Shown in pieces: positions 13,169 through 14,436 of a DNA stretch of 14,436 bases. This DNA is from Hyphomicrobiales bacterium (GTDB lineage: Bacteria > Pseudomonadota > Alphaproteobacteria > Rhizobiales > JALURZ01). Within the stretch, counting starts at the first letter, position 1. The number at the start of each line of letters is the position of its first letter. The notes beneath the pieces are model-generated. The model was not told the origin of the DNA and did no database searches. It was given only the letters and a program-made list of their open reading frames with translations. Where the stretch lies: positions 1-14,436 of the forward strand of contig JALURZ010000074.1 in the NCBI GenBank assembly GCA_027058735.1, given 5' to 3'. The translations under genes and the position numbers were made by a program.

Positions 13169-13962
13169 CACGCGTCGCCCTTCTTGTCTTCGGCTTCGGC
13201 GCCGGCTTCAACGCCCTCGCCTTCACCGGCATCTTCGCTGGGCTTTGCGTCTTCTTTTTCCGGCTCCGCAGCCGGCTTTTCTCCGCCCGGCATTCTGAAT
13301 GCGCCGGGCACCGGCGCCTCACGGGGCAGCGCGCGCTTCACCGCGTCGCGCAAAATGATCCAGCCGCCTTTTGCGCCCGGCACAGCGCCCTTGACCAGAA
13401 TAAGGCCGCGCTCGGTATCGGTCCTGACCACGACGAGATTTTGCGTCGTGACCCGGACGGCGCCCATCTGGCCCGCCATCTTCTTGCCCTTGAACACCTT
13501 GCCCGGATCCTGGCACTGGCCGGTCGAGCCCAGGCTGCGATGGTTGATGGAAACGCCATGACTGGCGCGAAGCCCGCCGAAATGATGCCGCTTCATCGCA
13601 CCGGCGAAACCCTTGCCGATGCTCATGCCCGAGGCATCGACGAACTGGCCCTGCACGAAATGATCAACCGTGATCTCGGCGCCGACATCGATCATGTTAT
13701 CCGCATCGATGCGGAATTCGGCCAGCCGGCGTTTCGGCTCCACCCTGGCGGCGGCGAAATGGCCGCGCTGGGCGCGCGTGACATTCTTCACCCTGGCCCG
13801 CCCCACACCCAGTTGCAGCGCGACATAGCCGTTTTTCTCCTGTGTACGATGAGCCACAACCTGGCAATTGTCGACCTTGAGCACGGTCACAGGGATATGC
13901 TCGCCCGCTTCGGTGAAGACGCGGCTCATCCCAAGCTTTTGTGCAATGACACCTGAACGCAT
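13168..13962 (-). CDS. rplC: 50S ribosomal protein L3 with an acidic C-terminal tail
   Basis: L3 is an assembly initiator that reaches the peptidyl transferase centre. The 264-residue product has MRSGVIAQKLGMSRVFTEAG at the N-terminus and the conserved core GKGFAGAMKRHHFGGLRASH, GSTGQCQDPGKVFKGKKMAG, with the glutamine of MAGQMG that is methylated in E. coli L3. The core ends near residue 215. Residues 217-264 form a proline-, alanine- and glutamate-rich tail; from 227 on it holds 14 acidic and five lysine residues and lacks aromatic residues. E. coli L3 is about 55 residues shorter. The tail is probably disordered. The stop overlaps the rplD start. Confidence 0.97.
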   Translation of the reverse strand: MRSGVIAQKLGMSRVFTEAGEHIPVTVLKVDNCQVVAHRTQEKNGYVALQLGVGRARVKNVTRAQRGHFAAARVEPKRRLAEFRIDADNMIDVGAEITVDHFVQGQFVDASGMSIGKGFAGAMKRHHFGGLRASHGVSINHRSLGSTGQCQDPGKVFKGKKMAGQMGAVRVTTQNLVVVRTDTERGLILVKGAVPGAKGGWIILRDAVKRALPREAPVPGAFRMPGGEKPAAEPEKEDAKPSEDAGEGEGVEAGAEAEDKKGDA

Positions 13963-13977
13963 TGGCCCGACGCCTTC

Positions 13978-14286
13978 CTACAGCTTGATTTCCACATCGA
14001 CACCGGCCGCAAGGTCGAGCTTCATCAGCGCGTCCACGGTCTGCGGCGTCGGATCGATGATATCGAGCAGACGCTTGTGGGTTCTGATTTCGAACTGCTC
14101 GCGGCTTTTCTTGTCGATATGCGGCGACCGGTTGACCGTGAATTTCTCGATGCGCGTCGGCAGCGGAATCGGACCGCGCACATTCGCCCCGGTTCGCTTC
14201 GCCGTACTCACGATCTCCTTGGTCGAGCTGTCGAGAATCCGGTGGTCAAACGCCTTGAGACGTATCCGGATATTTTGACCCTGCAT
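13978..14286 (-). CDS. rpsJ: 30S ribosomal protein S10 (NusE)
   Basis: S10 lies in the head of the small subunit and, as NusE, binds NusB and NusG in antitermination and transcription-translation coupling. The 102-residue product begins MQGQNIRIRLKAFDHRILD, then KEIVSTAKRTGANVRGPIPL, PTRIEKFTVNRSPHIDKKSR and a C-terminal half ending GVDVEIKL. Two adjacent ATG codons are possible: 14284-14286 gives the usual 102-residue length and M-x-GQNIR opening; 14287-14289 adds one Met. TGGGTGAA lies upstream. It is the first ribosomal gene of the S10 cluster, 53 bases after tuf and 15 bases before rplC. Confidence 0.98.
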   Translation of the reverse strand: MQGQNIRIRLKAFDHRILDSSTKEIVSTAKRTGANVRGPIPLPTRIEKFTVNRSPHIDKKSREQFEIRTHKRLLDIIDPTPQTVDALMKLDLAAGVDVEIKL

Positions 14287-14306
14287 CATATCGTTTCACC
14301 CAGGCC

Positions 14307-14324
14307 GGCGGCCATCATGCCGCC
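14307..14324 (-). promoter_or_regulatory. Small hairpin in the tuf-rpsJ gap
   Basis: GGCGGC and GCCGCC form a perfect six-pair stem around the 6-base loop ATGATG (transcript orientation), midway between the tuf stop and rpsJ. No T-run follows, so it is not a standard terminator; read-through from tuf into rpsJ looks likely. It might influence rpsJ expression. I see no promoter of convincing quality in the 53-base gap or the visible end of tuf. Confidence 0.35.
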
Positions 14325-14339
14325 CGATCGGTCCTGTCC

Positions 14340-14436
14340 CTATTCGATAATGCCGGCGACGACGCCGGCGCCGACTGTGCGGCCGCCTTCGCGGATGGCG
14401 AAGCGCAGCTTCTCTTCCATCGCGATCGGCACGATC
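14340..14436 (-). CDS. tuf: Elongation factor Tu (partial, C-terminal end)
   Basis: EF-Tu delivers aminoacyl-tRNA to the ribosome as a GTP complex. Only the last 31 residues are in the window: IVPIAMEEKLRFAIREGGRT then VGAGVVAGIIE and a TAG stop at 14340-14342. This is the end of EF-Tu domain 3 and is unmistakable. The only visible departure from the common ending is Gly where many relatives have Lys or Ser in VVAxIIE. Position directly before rpsJ is the standard str-S10 linkage. The rest of the gene, including the GTPase domain, lies beyond the right edge. Confidence 0.96.
   Translation of the reverse strand, partial: IVPIAMEEKLRFAIREGGRTVGAGVVAGIIE

Noticed and set aside
1..14436. Mobile element, CRISPR array, defence system or other novel system
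   Set aside because: All coding space is occupied by housekeeping genes in conserved order, with no transposase, terminal repeats, spaced repeats or unrecognised gene.

Overview
The window is a conserved ribosomal protein super-operon (S10, spc and alpha clusters joined) from a GC-rich alphaproteobacterium. Every gene lies on the minus strand, so transcription runs from high to low coordinates. In transcription order the genes are: 3' end of tuf, rpsJ, rplC, rplD, rplW, rplB, rpsS, rplV, rpsC, rplP, rpmC, rpsQ, rplN, rplX, rplE, rpsN, rpsH, rplF, rplR, rpsE, rpmD, rplO, secY, adk, rpsM, rpsK, rpoA and the 5' part of rplQ. That is 28 genes: 26 complete, with tuf and rplQ cut by the window edges.

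The alphaproteobacterial assignment is an inference. It rests on adk directly after secY, no rpmJ or infA before rpsM, no rpsD between rpsK and rpoA, a 101-residue S14, a short-LID adenylate kinase, the opening residues of S10 and RpoA, and a CTTGAC-type -35 box. I cannot name a genus.

Layout. Positions 8573-14436 hold the end of tuf, the S10 cluster (rpsJ to rpsQ) and rplN. Positions 2469-8573 hold the rest of the spc cluster, ending with the translocon gene secY and with adk. Positions 1-2277 hold the alpha cluster: rpsM, rpsK, rpoA, rplQ. Most junctions are tight: rplC/rplD, rplD/rplW, rplN/rplX, rplX/rplE and secY/adk overlap by 1-11 bases, which suggests translational coupling. The largest gaps are 191 bases (adk-rpsM), 138 bases (rpsK-rpoA) and 88 bases (rpsQ-rplN); no gene-free stretch exceeds 300 bases.

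Together the genes build both ribosomal subunits, the RNA polymerase alpha subunit, the Sec translocation channel, elongation factor Tu and the enzyme balancing adenine nucleotides. S10 also acts as NusE in transcription antitermination.

I see no mobile element, CRISPR array, tRNA, rRNA or foreign gene, and no sign of an undescribed system. The points worth a second look are small: a candidate promoter plus structured leader before rpsM, a candidate internal promoter before rplO, oppositely charged C-terminal tails on L3 and L15, two unusual residues in the Adk active site, a 14-base imperfect tandem duplication between rpmC and rplP, and GC-rich palindromes near rpoA.
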